The translations under genes and the position numbers were made by a program. The notes under the pieces are model-generated. The model was given only the letters and a program-made list of their open reading frames with translations, did no database searches and had not been told where the DNA came from. From NCBI GenBank assembly GCA_905236715.1, contig CAJOMQ010000006.1, positions 1-64,000 of the forward strand: a stretch of DNA of 64,000 nucleotides. The letters run 5' to 3'. Shown here in pieces: positions 51,508-61,537 of the stretch; position 1 is the first letter of the stretch, and each line of letters starts with the position of its first letter. This stretch comes from an uncultured Bacilli bacterium (GTDB taxonomy: Bacteria > Bacillota_I > Bacilli_A > RFN20 > CAG-826).

Positions 51508-53036
51508 TAATCTTCGATACCTCCGGCAATTTCTCTTTTTTGTTCTTCCCAATCACGTGGAGGATCATCGAAACGGCCGAAAGCTTTGAAAAAGAATAAT
51601 CCCGCAATACCGGTTTGTCCATTACGGTTTTTAGCAATATTAACTTCAACGTAGGAAGCATCGCCTGGCATTTCTTGGGCTAATTGTTTTTCTTTTTGTT
51701 CTCTGGATAAAGCGGCTTTATCGGAATCAGTTAAATCCTTACCTTTCTTTTCTCCAGCGGAATTAGTTTGTTTTTTATAATAATCTTCACGATATAAAAG
51801 CATGACGACGTCAGCGTCTTGTTCAATACTACCAGAATCACGTAAATCACTTAACATTGGTCTTTTATTATCACGGGATTCCACACTTCTTGATAATTGG
51901 GAAATAACCACGATTGGGACTTTTAATTCACGCGCTAAATCTTTCATTTGTAAAGAAATTTTACGGACTTCTTCTTGACGAGAATCACCCGACTTACTAC
52001 CAGAATTACCTGTGGTTACTAAACCTAAATAGTCAACGATAATAAGACCTAATTCTTTTTGTTCAGATTGTAATCTTGCTTGTAATTTACGGCTTTTCGC
52101 CACAATGTCCATTAATTTAAGACCAGGAGAATCATCGATAAAAATAGGGGCGCTAGAAACTTTTTTAATGGCTTCCGCAACTTTAATACGGTCACTACCC
52201 ATCACATTACCAGAAGAGATGCTCTTTAAAGAAACACCAGATTCCGCGGCGACTAAACGTTTAACTAATAATTCGGAGGCCATTTCTAAGGAGAAAATAG
52301 CTACTGGGACATGGGCTCTAGTTGCGGCACGATAACCCATATTTAACGCGATAGCGGTTTTACCGACGGAAGGTCTTGCGGCAATAATAATCATGTCACC
52401 ACGTTGGAAACCTTGTGTGTATTTATTAACGTCACGGTAACCAGTGGTTAAACCAGTGACTTCATCTTCACCAATGATTTTACTGGTGTTAATTTCCATC
52501 TCGACAGCATGCGCCACTTCCGCAGTGGTTTTAAATTGGGAAACACGACGCTTTTCAGTCGCATCTTTGATATGAGCTTCACTTTCTTGAATGAATTGAT
52601 CGATATTTTCAATTTCTTCGGTGTGATATTTGTTATCAATATCACGAATAGTTAATAATAATCTTCTTAAACAGGATTGATCGTTTACGATATGAATATA
52701 GAAGTCTAATGATGATAAAGCCACCATTGAATCACTACATTCTTTTAAATAATTAACACCACCAACATTTTCTAATTCTTTCATGTTGATGAGTTCTTCG
52801 GTGATGGTTAAAACATCAACAGCAACTTTACGCTCACTAGCGTTTTTCATAGCGCGATAAATTAGTTGGTGTTTACCTTCATAAAAGTCGCTTTCTTCTA
52901 AAGAGGAAAGAACGCTAATTAAAGCATCTTTCGATAATAATGCGGAACCTAAAACAGCTTGTTCAGCTTGGCTATTGTGGGGCAAATCACTCACAAAGGC
53001 ATTCTTTTTTGTTTTATTGTTATAATTTCCCGGCAT
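51507..53036 (-). CDS. dnaB: Replicative DNA helicase
   Basis: LPHNSQAEQAVLGSALL, IIIAARPSVGKTAIALNMGYRAA, LIIVDYLGLV. Confidence 0.97.
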   Translation of the reverse strand: MPGNYNNKTKKNAFVSDLPHNSQAEQAVLGSALLSKDALISVLSSLEESDFYEGKHQLIYRAMKNASERKVAVDVLTITEELINMKELENVGGVNYLKECSDSMVALSSLDFYIHIVNDQSCLRRLLLTIRDIDNKYHTEEIENIDQFIQESEAHIKDATEKRRVSQFKTTAEVAHAVEMEINTSKIIGEDEVTGLTTGYRDVNKYTQGFQRGDMIIIAARPSVGKTAIALNMGYRAATRAHVPVAIFSLEMASELLVKRLVAAESGVSLKSISSGNVMGSDRIKVAEAIKKVSSAPIFIDDSPGLKLMDIVAKSRKLQARLQSEQKELGLIIVDYLGLVTTGNSGSKSGDSRQEEVRKISLQMKDLARELKVPIVVISQLSRSVESRDNKRPMLSDLRDSGSIEQDADVVMLLYREDYYKKQTNSAGEKKGKDLTDSDKAALSREQKEKQLAQEMPGDASYVEVNIAKNRNGQTGIAGLFFFKAFGRFDDPPRDWEEQKREIAGGIED

Positions 53037-53038
53037 AA

Positions 53039-53491
53039 TTATTTCCCTTCTTCGCTGATGTGGACATTAATCACACCGATAACACCTTTGAATAATTCAA
53101 TTTTTAAATGATAAAATCCTAAAGAATCAAGGGGACCTTTATCGATAAATTTACGTTTATCAATAACGATGCCATATTCTGAAGATAATATTTCTTCAAT
53201 TTGTTTTAAGGAAACATTACCAAAACATTTGCCATTAGAACCAACACGTAATTTGAACTCCAAAGTCATTGATTCTAATCTTTTCACTAATTCTTGCGCT
53301 TTGTTTTGGCTGTCTAAAAAATTTTGACGGGCTTGTTCTTGCTGATTTTCTAATATTTCATTGCTCTTTTTCGTGGCTTGCACCGCTAAACGATTAGGAA
53401 TGAGGTAATTAGAAGCATAGCCATCACTGACTTCAATGATTTGGTCTTTTTTGCCAAGTTTTTTCACATCTTTTAACAAAATAACTTTCAT
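53039..53491 (-). CDS. rplI: 50S ribosomal protein L9
   Basis: MKVILLKDVKKLGKKDQIIEVSDGYASNYLIPNRLA. Confidence 0.98.
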   Translation of the reverse strand: MKVILLKDVKKLGKKDQIIEVSDGYASNYLIPNRLAVQATKKSNEILENQQEQARQNFLDSQNKAQELVKRLESMTLEFKLRVGSNGKCFGNVSLKQIEEILSSEYGIVIDKRKFIDKGPLDSLGFYHLKIELFKGVIGVINVHISEEGK

Positions 53492-53492
53492 C

Positions 53493-55541
53493 TTACGCCT
53501 CCTCCGTCAAATTCTTTCTGCTCTTAGCATCAGCGGTGGCTTCACCAAGATATTGATCTAAGACATTATATAAAGTCTCTTTGACACTTTTGATGGTGGT
53601 TTTTTCAAAATTACCAGCGGCGCTGGTAAAGTGGCCACCACCACCCATTTTCTCTAATAATAATTGCACGTTAATGGAGCCATCACTTCTTCCAGATATA
53701 CGGACATCATGAGAATTGATTCTACCAATAACAAAGGAAACATGAACACCTTTAAAGCTTAAGCAGCGATTGGCGGCTTTAGCAATTGTAGCGTTATCCA
53801 CGGTTAAATTATCAGGAACACAAGCACAGACTACACCATAAGCGGGGTGCTCTAAATTAGCGATAATATCGGTAATAAGGGTATATTCTTCATAATCGTC
53901 TTTTAAGAAATCATCCGCCATCGCATTATCAGCACCGAATTCTTTTAAGATGGTACATGCTTCAAATGTTCTTAAACCTGTAGATTTGCTCTTGAAATAG
54001 GAAGTATCCAAATAAATACCAGATAACATAATCGTGGCGTAAATTGGTGGAATAATAATACGAGGATTAATCGAGGAGAATTTAATAAATTCGGAAATGA
54101 TTTCGGAAGCACTAGAAGAAGCGGGGTCAATATGGTTAAAGACTGGGGATTCAATATAATCTTCCGCACGACGGTGATGGTCGATAACGACGATTTTGCT
54201 ACTCTTATCTAATAAATTAGGCGCCATGACCATGTTAGACGTATGAACATCCACTACCACAGTCAAAGTGTTAGTTTTAATCATATCTTCAGCTTCTTTA
54301 GAAGTGACTATTAATTGATCTAATTCTTCTTTTGAGAAGGAAGAAGTTAAAGCACCTCTCGTTTTCGTTTCGGTATTTTTAATATCTACTACTAAACGAC
54401 AAGATTTATTTAATCTATCACAGATGGCTTTCACACCTAAACAGGCACCAAAAGCATCCATATCCATCATTTGATGGCCCATCACTAAAACATCGGAAGC
54501 ATTCTTAATTAAGGAGATAAGGGAGTCCGCTAAAACACGCACTTTCACTCTATTACGTTTTTCTTGCGCTTCGGATTTACCACCATAGAATTCCATATCA
54601 CTGCCATAAACAGAAACGACGACTTGGTCACCACCACGGCTCATGGCAATATCTAAGGCTTCATTAGCGAGATCATTCAATTTAATAACATCGGGGAAAT
54701 CCCTAGCAATACCGATAGAAATTGTTAAAGGAATATCTAAACCACGACATTCTTCTCTAGCTTTATCAATGATAGAGAAGTGATCTGCTTGCATTTTGCA
54801 ATAGCTTTGATAATTGCAAAGCATGGAATAATGGTCATCTTTAATACGTCTAAGTAAGACACCATATTCTTTACAATAATTAAACATGACGTTTTTCACA
54901 CGTGTGGCAATATCGTTAAAATCATCATCACCACGCACAACATCGTCATAATTATCAATCATTAAAACACCGACGACAGGGGCTTGTTCTTTGGAATAAG
55001 CATAAATTTCTTCATAATCAGTGTCGTCTTTGAAAATCCATAAACCCGCTTGCATGAGGTATTTCACTGCATAATTACGGGAATTAACCACTACTTTACA
55101 AATTTGTTCGCCATTTAAATTGTTCGCATCTTTCAGCACTCTTAAATCAGGAAGCCATTCTAAAATATTGGAATCGATAATATCCATATGACGGCTTTTG
55201 AATAATTCATTGGTCCATAAGACAATATCTTTATCATCAGTGACCGCTAAACCAATTTGGGCAAAGTTATACGCTTCTTGGACGTCACTACCGATAACTT
55301 CAGCCGCATGTAAATCAGTATTTCTTCTTAATGTTGAAATAAGCGCGGAGAAAACCCACACAAAGATACAATCCGTAAATACCAATGCGGAAGCACCAAT
55401 CAAAATATTTTCGGGAGTAAGAGCGGTTCTTAAATGAAATAAATCAGTAAAATAGGCAACGACAAAGAAAGCAATTAAGACAAATTGGACTACAATGATA
55501 ATAAATGAGATTAATTGAATAAGTTTAATTTTTCTTCCCAT
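53493..55541 (-). CDS. gdpP: GdpP-type cyclic-di-AMP phosphodiesterase (degenerate GGDEF + DHH/DHHA1)
   Basis: MGHQMMDMDAFGACLGVKAI, VVVDVHTSNM, VIDHHRRAEDYI, GGGGHFTSAAG; N-terminal 2 TM. Confidence 0.95.
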   Translation of the reverse strand: MGRKIKLIQLISFIIIVVQFVLIAFFVVAYFTDLFHLRTALTPENILIGASALVFTDCIFVWVFSALISTLRRNTDLHAAEVIGSDVQEAYNFAQIGLAVTDDKDIVLWTNELFKSRHMDIIDSNILEWLPDLRVLKDANNLNGEQICKVVVNSRNYAVKYLMQAGLWIFKDDTDYEEIYAYSKEQAPVVGVLMIDNYDDVVRGDDDFNDIATRVKNVMFNYCKEYGVLLRRIKDDHYSMLCNYQSYCKMQADHFSIIDKAREECRGLDIPLTISIGIARDFPDVIKLNDLANEALDIAMSRGGDQVVVSVYGSDMEFYGGKSEAQEKRNRVKVRVLADSLISLIKNASDVLVMGHQMMDMDAFGACLGVKAICDRLNKSCRLVVDIKNTETKTRGALTSSFSKEELDQLIVTSKEAEDMIKTNTLTVVVDVHTSNMVMAPNLLDKSSKIVVIDHHRRAEDYIESPVFNHIDPASSSASEIISEFIKFSSINPRIIIPPIYATIMLSGIYLDTSYFKSKSTGLRTFEACTILKEFGADNAMADDFLKDDYEEYTLITDIIANLEHPAYGVVCACVPDNLTVDNATIAKAANRCLSFKGVHVSFVIGRINSHDVRISGRSDGSINVQLLLEKMGGGGHFTSAAGNFEKTTIKSVKETLYNVLDQYLGEATADAKSRKNLTEEA

Positions 55542-55760
55542 AATGCGAATACCTGTTTCATTATAAATGAATCAAAAATATTAATAAATAGTATAATCCT
55601 TATTTTTTACAATATTGTAATATAAATCATCCGGCCGAAATATAGGAAATAAAATTTATTTTCGTTCACGAATGATACATTGATATTTTTTTAAATAAAA
55701 AGAGCCAAAACATCAATTTTTTGAATAAGTGTGTCTTTATCCGCGTATACATACACATAT

Positions 55761-56015
55761 CTATCTTTTATTATTAAAAAATAGCGATGTTGTATCGATT
55801 TTTAAATGTGTATCCGACATTTTAGTGCCCGCTAATTCTTTGGGGACATTTTCTACATTAATATCCACTAAGGCATTAGGACCATAATTATTGATGATGT
55901 TAAATTCCTTGTTTTTATCTAATTCACCGATATTTTCAGTTTGATTAATTGAATCATTAAAAAACTTGTTTCATATCGTTGCTAAAACCATATAAGGCAA
56001 AAATATCAACATGAT
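55761..56015 (-). pseudogene. Frameshifted protein remnant of unknown family
   Basis: Minus reads VDIFALYGFSNDMKQVF + (one-base shift at a T6 run) NDSINQTENIGELDKNKEFNIINNYGPNALVDINVENVPKELAGTKMSDTHLKIDTTSLFFNNKR*; no start codon. Confidence 0.45.
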
Positions 56016-56021
56016 AAAATA

Positions 56022-56388
56022 TGGACACCTCAAAAGTTGTAGCGGTAATAAGGACACAGGGAGAAAAAACAACAAATAAAACACTATACCCACAAAAGTC
56101 ACAGAGAAGGTGTGACCTGTATTAATACAGGCCAAAGCATTTTATTCCTTCTCTTGTCGCTAACGACTAATTCACTTTCCATGGTCACATGACCAGCACC
56201 AACAAACAAAGAGCCAACTTGAAATTTAATCTTACTAGCGGCTAACCCTGTTAATTTAAAGTAACAAAAATTATTTTAAAATCTCTTTTAATTGCATAAT
56301 TTGATGGCACGAATACCGAATTAGATAAAAAAGTTGACTTATGGTATCACTTTGTCGTAATATATGCGCATAAATATATAGGTGTCCA
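56022..56388. mobile_element. Possible IS3/IS150-group-like remnant bounded by TGGACACCT ... AGGTGTCCA
   Basis: 9-bp perfect inverted ends; left end TGGACACCTCAAAAGTTG resembles IS150-group termini; no transposase inside. Confidence 0.35.
56334..56363 (+). promoter_or_regulatory. Promoter of second opp operon
   Basis: TTGACT - 18 nt - TAATAT. Confidence 0.7.
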
Positions 56389-56441
56389 ATTTTTATATCT
56401 TTGGTAGATGTAAAAAGGACAGAAAAAGGAGGAAAAAACTT

Positions 56442-58865
56442 ATGAAAAAAGTGAACAAAGTATCCTTAGTGGCCGTTCTTGCAGCAGGACTCATCGTGTC
56501 AGCTTGCGCTAAGAGCGCTCCCTCTAAATATACTTATCACACTTGGGCGACGTCTCTTGGTAACAACTGGAATCCGCACACATGGGAAACAAACGCTGAT
56601 GATAGCCTTTTAGGCTACATTTCTTCACCTTTTGTTGACATGGCTCCGTTAGATACAACGGCAGAATCTTGGCAATGGGTTTATGAAATGGCTACTGAAG
56701 TCGTTGATGTTTCCGCATCCCACAAAGCGGATTTGGCAAAATATCATGTCGAAGCCCCCGAAGACGATGAGGACTTGGTTGGCTACGTTTATGATATCAA
56801 GTTAAACACCAATGCCAAATGGGAAGAAAAACAAATTGACAAAAAAGTTTATGGTGGTAAAAACATCACCGCGGATGATTACATTGAATCATTCAAATTA
56901 TTGCTTGACCCAGCAAGAAAAAATTATAGAGCCAACCTCTATTATTCTGGTGAAAGTGCTGTTGCAGGTGGAAACCAATTTTATAATAATGACGCAAAAG
57001 GCACTTTTAATCCAATTTCATTTGCTGATTATGATGAAGCAGTCGCTGCTTTAGAAGGTGGTCTAGAAATCTACATCGATGTTTGGGATTTCTGGGGAGC
57101 CGAAGGCTATATTGATGAGGATGGTAACGAATGTTCACAATATCTTTCACTCACTGACACAACTGTTTATGACTGCGCAGAAGGATGGGCTGACGAAGCA
57201 GAATCTGATGCTTTTACTGCCAGTTCAATCTTTGAATACTATGGCCCTTCCTATTTCGATTATATGATTTTGACAACTTACGAAGAAAACTGGGGCTATG
57301 GCAAAACATTTGAAGAAACCGTTGGTTTAGAAAAAGTTGATAGTAGCACAATCCGTTATTATCTTGCCACACCACTTGACTGGAACTATTTCATGACTTC
57401 CTTAACATCCACATGGTTAGTTAATGTCGATTTATATAAAGATTTAAGTAAAGAGGGTGACACTGGTTTAATTGAATCTAAATATGGAACAAGTTTGGAC
57501 ACCACATTATCTTATGGTCCTTATAAATTAGTTTCTTACCAAGATGCCAAACAAGCCAAATATACTCAAAATGAAAACTGGTATGGTTGGGAAAAGAAAG
57601 GTGGAGCTTTAGTGTCCACTACTAATTTCAAAGTGAATGGTGAATATCAACGTCAATATCAAACTACTGATATCGTTATTGATGTCCTTGATCAAGCAGC
57701 CGCTAAATTAGCTTTCGAAAGAGGCGATTTAAACGAATACACACCTACAGCTGAAGAAATGTCTGGTTATACATTAAGTTCTCAACTTTATCAAGTTGAC
57801 GAAACTTACACAATGAGTTTCTTCTTTGACACCAATTTAGAAGACTTAAAAGCTATGGATTTGGCAGAAACCAATAAAAACGGTGTTGTCTTAAGCAATT
57901 TGGCATTCCGTAAAGCTTTCTCCTTAGCTATTGATAGAGCGGATTGGGTCACCAATACCGAAGGTTATAAACCTGCTTATTCATTAATGAATAGTTTATA
58001 TTATTACGACATTTATAATGATCCTACTTCTCAATATAGAAAAACCGACCAAGCTATGAAAGCTATCGTTGATTTATATGGTGTTGAATATGGCGAAGGA
58101 AAACTTTATCCAACTTTAAAAGATGCTTATGATTCCATTACTGGTTATAACCTTAACGAAGCAAAAGCATTATTTAAGCAAGCTTGCGATGAACTTGTCG
58201 CTGCTGGATTATATACTGCTGGTCAAGAAGTCAAATTCAAAGTGGCTTATAAGAAGGGCCAATTAGAATCTTCTGATTTCGCACAAATTGATGCATTAAA
58301 TAAATATCTTGAAGCCGCTAGAGAAGGCAGTGGATTTGGTAAGATTACTCTTGAAGCTCTTGGCAAATTAGAAGATAGATATGGTGACGTTGGTGAAAGA
58401 GGCACATACGCTATTGGTTATGGTGCTTGGGGTGGAGCCGCTTTCTATCCATTTAGAAATTTGGATGTTTATATGGATCCATCTAAATACTCCCTCCACG
58501 AAGGAAGATGTTGGGATCCCACAACTGAAACCTTTACTTTAAATGTAAATGGAACAGATGTGACTCTCACATATCAACAATGGGCCGCTTCATTATCAGG
58601 CGCTGGACAATATGCTAACGCTTCTAATGAAACCAAATTAGACATCTTATCTGCTCTAGAAAAAGAATTCTTAGGTAAATATTATCGAATCCCATTAGCG
58701 GGCTCTTGTAGTTGTTTCTTATTAGGCTATCAACAACACTATTTCACAGAAAAATACAACATTATGTATGATTTTGGTGGATTTAGATTAATGGTCTATG
58801 ATTACAATGATGCTCAATGGGCAAATTATGTCTCCAGCCAAGGCGGACAACTCAATTACAAATAA
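56442..58865 (+). CDS. oppA: Oligopeptide-binding lipoprotein (OppA paralogue)
   Basis: SD AGGAGG then MKKVNKVSLVAVLAAGLIVSACAKS lipobox; SBP_bac_5-like; followed by oppBCDF. Confidence 0.9.
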   Translation: MKKVNKVSLVAVLAAGLIVSACAKSAPSKYTYHTWATSLGNNWNPHTWETNADDSLLGYISSPFVDMAPLDTTAESWQWVYEMATEVVDVSASHKADLAKYHVEAPEDDEDLVGYVYDIKLNTNAKWEEKQIDKKVYGGKNITADDYIESFKLLLDPARKNYRANLYYSGESAVAGGNQFYNNDAKGTFNPISFADYDEAVAALEGGLEIYIDVWDFWGAEGYIDEDGNECSQYLSLTDTTVYDCAEGWADEAESDAFTASSIFEYYGPSYFDYMILTTYEENWGYGKTFEETVGLEKVDSSTIRYYLATPLDWNYFMTSLTSTWLVNVDLYKDLSKEGDTGLIESKYGTSLDTTLSYGPYKLVSYQDAKQAKYTQNENWYGWEKKGGALVSTTNFKVNGEYQRQYQTTDIVIDVLDQAAAKLAFERGDLNEYTPTAEEMSGYTLSSQLYQVDETYTMSFFFDTNLEDLKAMDLAETNKNGVVLSNLAFRKAFSLAIDRADWVTNTEGYKPAYSLMNSLYYYDIYNDPTSQYRKTDQAMKAIVDLYGVEYGEGKLYPTLKDAYDSITGYNLNEAKALFKQACDELVAAGLYTAGQEVKFKVAYKKGQLESSDFAQIDALNKYLEAAREGSGFGKITLEALGKLEDRYGDVGERGTYAIGYGAWGGAAFYPFRNLDVYMDPSKYSLHEGRCWDPTTETFTLNVNGTDVTLTYQQWAASLSGAGQYANASNETKLDILSALEKEFLGKYYRIPLAGSCSCFLLGYQQHYFTEKYNIMYDFGGFRLMVYDYNDAQWANYVSSQGGQLNYK

Positions 58866-58910
58866 TTCAAGATACATTCTCGATTTATTGAAATTATGAG
58901 AATTTGTAAC

Positions 58911-58937
58911 ATGCAAGGGTGATTTTCACCCTTGCAT
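58911..58937. repeat. Intergenic hairpin between second oppA and oppB
   Basis: ATGCAAGGGTG ATTTT CACCCTTGCAT, 11-bp perfect stem. Confidence 0.88.
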
Positions 58938-58959
58938 TGTTGCATATTGAAGAGAAGCA

Positions 58960-59937
58960 ATGGATAAATCAAAAATTATATACATATTAAAAAGATTAGG
59001 GTTGATGTTAGTCACATTATTTATTATTGTGACGATTTGCTTTATTTTGGTGCGTTTATTACCGATGACCCCACCAGAAGGACAAAATATTGCCCAAACA
59101 GAAGCCATCAAAGCCAGATGGGATGCGCTTGGATACAATAAGCCAATCCTTGTTCAATATGGTATTTATTTGAAAAATATATTTACCAAATTTGATTTTG
59201 GAACTTCTTGGAAAATTTCTCCTTTAAAAGATGCTTCCGAACTTCTTTTCTCCCGTTTAGCCCCCACTGTTTTAGTAAATGTTTATTCATTATTATTCTC
59301 TGTTCCAATTGGAATATTGCTTGGAATATACGCCGCTATTAGAAAAAACAAATGGCAAGACCACGTCGTTTCGACATTGGTTATGTTATTTGTGTCTATT
59401 CCTAGCTATATTTATGCTTTCTTAATTCAATATGTTTTATATTACAAATTAAAATTATTCCCACTTGTGGTATATTCCTTATCTGATGGAGGTGGCTCTT
59501 ATTTCACTTTCCAAATGTTTTATTCCATGATTCCTCCAATTTTAGCTTTATCTTTTGGTGAAATCGCAGGTTTAACTCGTTTTGTCCGGGCGGAATTAAC
59601 CGAAACATTAACATCGGATTATATGCTATTAGCGAGAACTAAAGGCTTAAAGAAAAGCCAAGCCACTATCAGGCATGCTTTAAGAAACGCCATGGTACCT
59701 ATTTTACCGATGATTATTGGTGATTTCTTATCCATTTTAGGTGGCTCAATGATTATAGAACAAATATTCTCAATTCCCGGCGTTGGCCAATTATATTTGA
59801 TGTCCATTCAACAAAGAGACTTTGATGTCTTTATGATGGATACGGTTTTTTATACTTTCATTGGCCTATTAGCGGGCATTGTGATTGATATTAGTTATGG
59901 GTTTATCGACCCAAGAATCAGAATGGGGGAAAAATAA
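58960..59937 (+). CDS. oppB: Oligopeptide ABC transporter permease OppB
   Basis: MLLARTKGLKKSQATIRHALRNAMVPILPMIIGDFLSILGGSMIIEQIFSIPGVGQL. Confidence 0.95.
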   Translation: MDKSKIIYILKRLGLMLVTLFIIVTICFILVRLLPMTPPEGQNIAQTEAIKARWDALGYNKPILVQYGIYLKNIFTKFDFGTSWKISPLKDASELLFSRLAPTVLVNVYSLLFSVPIGILLGIYAAIRKNKWQDHVVSTLVMLFVSIPSYIYAFLIQYVLYYKLKLFPLVVYSLSDGGGSYFTFQMFYSMIPPILALSFGEIAGLTRFVRAELTETLTSDYMLLARTKGLKKSQATIRHALRNAMVPILPMIIGDFLSILGGSMIIEQIFSIPGVGQLYLMSIQQRDFDVFMMDTVFYTFIGLLAGIVIDISYGFIDPRIRMGEK

Positions 59938-59940
59938 TCT

Positions 59941-61536
59941 ATGGACGACAAAGATTTATTAGCAAAGCCCATTCCAAAAGAGAAATTCGCTTTTGTCAAC
60001 AAAGATGCGAATATCCACGATCAAAAATTCGATACCAAACCTGTCGGTTATTTTAAAGATGCTTTTAGAAGATTTAGAAAAAATAAAAGCTCTGTAGTGG
60101 CCGCGATTATCATTCTTATCCTCGTTATATATGCTGTTTTTGTTCCTATATTCTCTAGTTCTGTAGCCCGTAATGTCAGAGATTCCCGCTATGCAAAAAT
60201 GGGACCGAGGACCACTTGGGGATATAACATTGGTATCAATGGCTCCACGAAAAAGAGTTATAATGAAAATCTTCTCTTAAAATATTATGCCATGGGTGTC
60301 GGTGCGGAATACCGTTACGATGAGGAAAATAATCTCGAACAACATGCCTCTTTTGATGAAGGAAGCAAATCATATTATTGTCCTGTTGTAAAAAGAGGAA
60401 ACATGACTACCGTCAGACAAGGCGCTGCTGTAAATAATATGTACGACGCTAATATTGATACATATTTAGGCGTAGGCTTTATTTATGCCGAATTCAATTA
60501 TGAACAATATAATAAATTATTAAATTGGCAAAACGAAACAGGCCTAATGGTCTATTATCCGATGATCGATACCTCTAATGAAAATTGTTTTGATACAACC
60601 GATCCCAATTTCTGGTATGCTGCCTCTAAACTCAATTCTTCAAAGGGTGCCCCTTTAGACACTGAAGGAAATATTCAAAAACTTTCCTCACCAAATTTCC
60701 AATTCAATGATATTTATTTAAGAAAAGATGGCGTTGTTCAATTTTATACAAGAGTGGGTGGCGGTGATCTTGATACCGCTTCTTACAAAGTAAGACTTCT
60801 TTATTATAACTATTATCGTTATTTATATGGCGTGGAACCAAATTACATATTTGGCACCGATTCTAGTGGCTATGATTTAGCTTATCGTATGGCCACTGGT
60901 ATGCGGCTAAGTTTTATATTATCAATCTCTGTTTCTATTATTAATTTTATTATTGGTGCGATTTATGGTTCTATTGAAGGATATTATGGTGGCGCCGCTG
61001 ACTTAATCATGGAAAGAATTACCGATATTTTAGTCGATGTTCCCTTTGTGGTTGTCGCCACTTTATTCCAACTCCATTTCGCAGCGAAAGTTGGCGGTTT
61101 TGTCTCTATCTTATTTGCCTTTATTTTGACAGGATGGATAGGTACTGCGAGCCGCGTGAGAAGTCAATTCTACCGCTTTAAGAATTCTGAATATGTATTT
61201 GCTGCCCGCACACTAGGTGCTAGCGATGCCCGTATTATGTGGAAACATATTTTCCCCAATACTTTAGGAACAATCATCACTTCTTCAGTGTTGGTTATTC
61301 CAGGAGTTATCTTTTCAGAATCAATGTTATCTTTTTTAGGTATTATTAATCTTGGTTCCGCTACATCTACTTCTTTAGGTACGATGATTTCGGAAGCGAG
61401 CAAAATCTGGATTGATTATCCACATTTGATGATCTTCCCTGCAATTGTTATTTCTTTACTTATGATTTGTTTTAACTTATTTGGTAATGGTTTGCGTGAT
61501 GCTTTTAACCCAACATTAAGAGGGGCGGATGAATAA
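59941..61536 (+). CDS. oppC: Oligopeptide ABC transporter permease OppC with large extracytoplasmic insertion
   Basis: YIFGTDSSGYDLAYRMATGMRLSFIL and EYVFAARTLGASDARIMWKHIFPNTLG motifs; about 235 aa between TM1 and the FGTD motif. Confidence 0.93.
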   Translation: MDDKDLLAKPIPKEKFAFVNKDANIHDQKFDTKPVGYFKDAFRRFRKNKSSVVAAIIILILVIYAVFVPIFSSSVARNVRDSRYAKMGPRTTWGYNIGINGSTKKSYNENLLLKYYAMGVGAEYRYDEENNLEQHASFDEGSKSYYCPVVKRGNMTTVRQGAAVNNMYDANIDTYLGVGFIYAEFNYEQYNKLLNWQNETGLMVYYPMIDTSNENCFDTTDPNFWYAASKLNSSKGAPLDTEGNIQKLSSPNFQFNDIYLRKDGVVQFYTRVGGGDLDTASYKVRLLYYNYYRYLYGVEPNYIFGTDSSGYDLAYRMATGMRLSFILSISVSIINFIIGAIYGSIEGYYGGAADLIMERITDILVDVPFVVVATLFQLHFAAKVGGFVSILFAFILTGWIGTASRVRSQFYRFKNSEYVFAARTLGASDARIMWKHIFPNTLGTIITSSVLVIPGVIFSESMLSFLGIINLGSATSTSLGTMISEASKIWIDYPHLMIFPAIVISLLMICFNLFGNGLRDAFNPTLRGADE

Positions 61537-61537
61537 T

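Noticed and set aside
55838-55858. TTTGGGGACATTTTCTACA as a second IS21-like site
   Set aside because: Single occurrence lying within the ENVPKEL-coding pseudogene remnant; no tandem copies.
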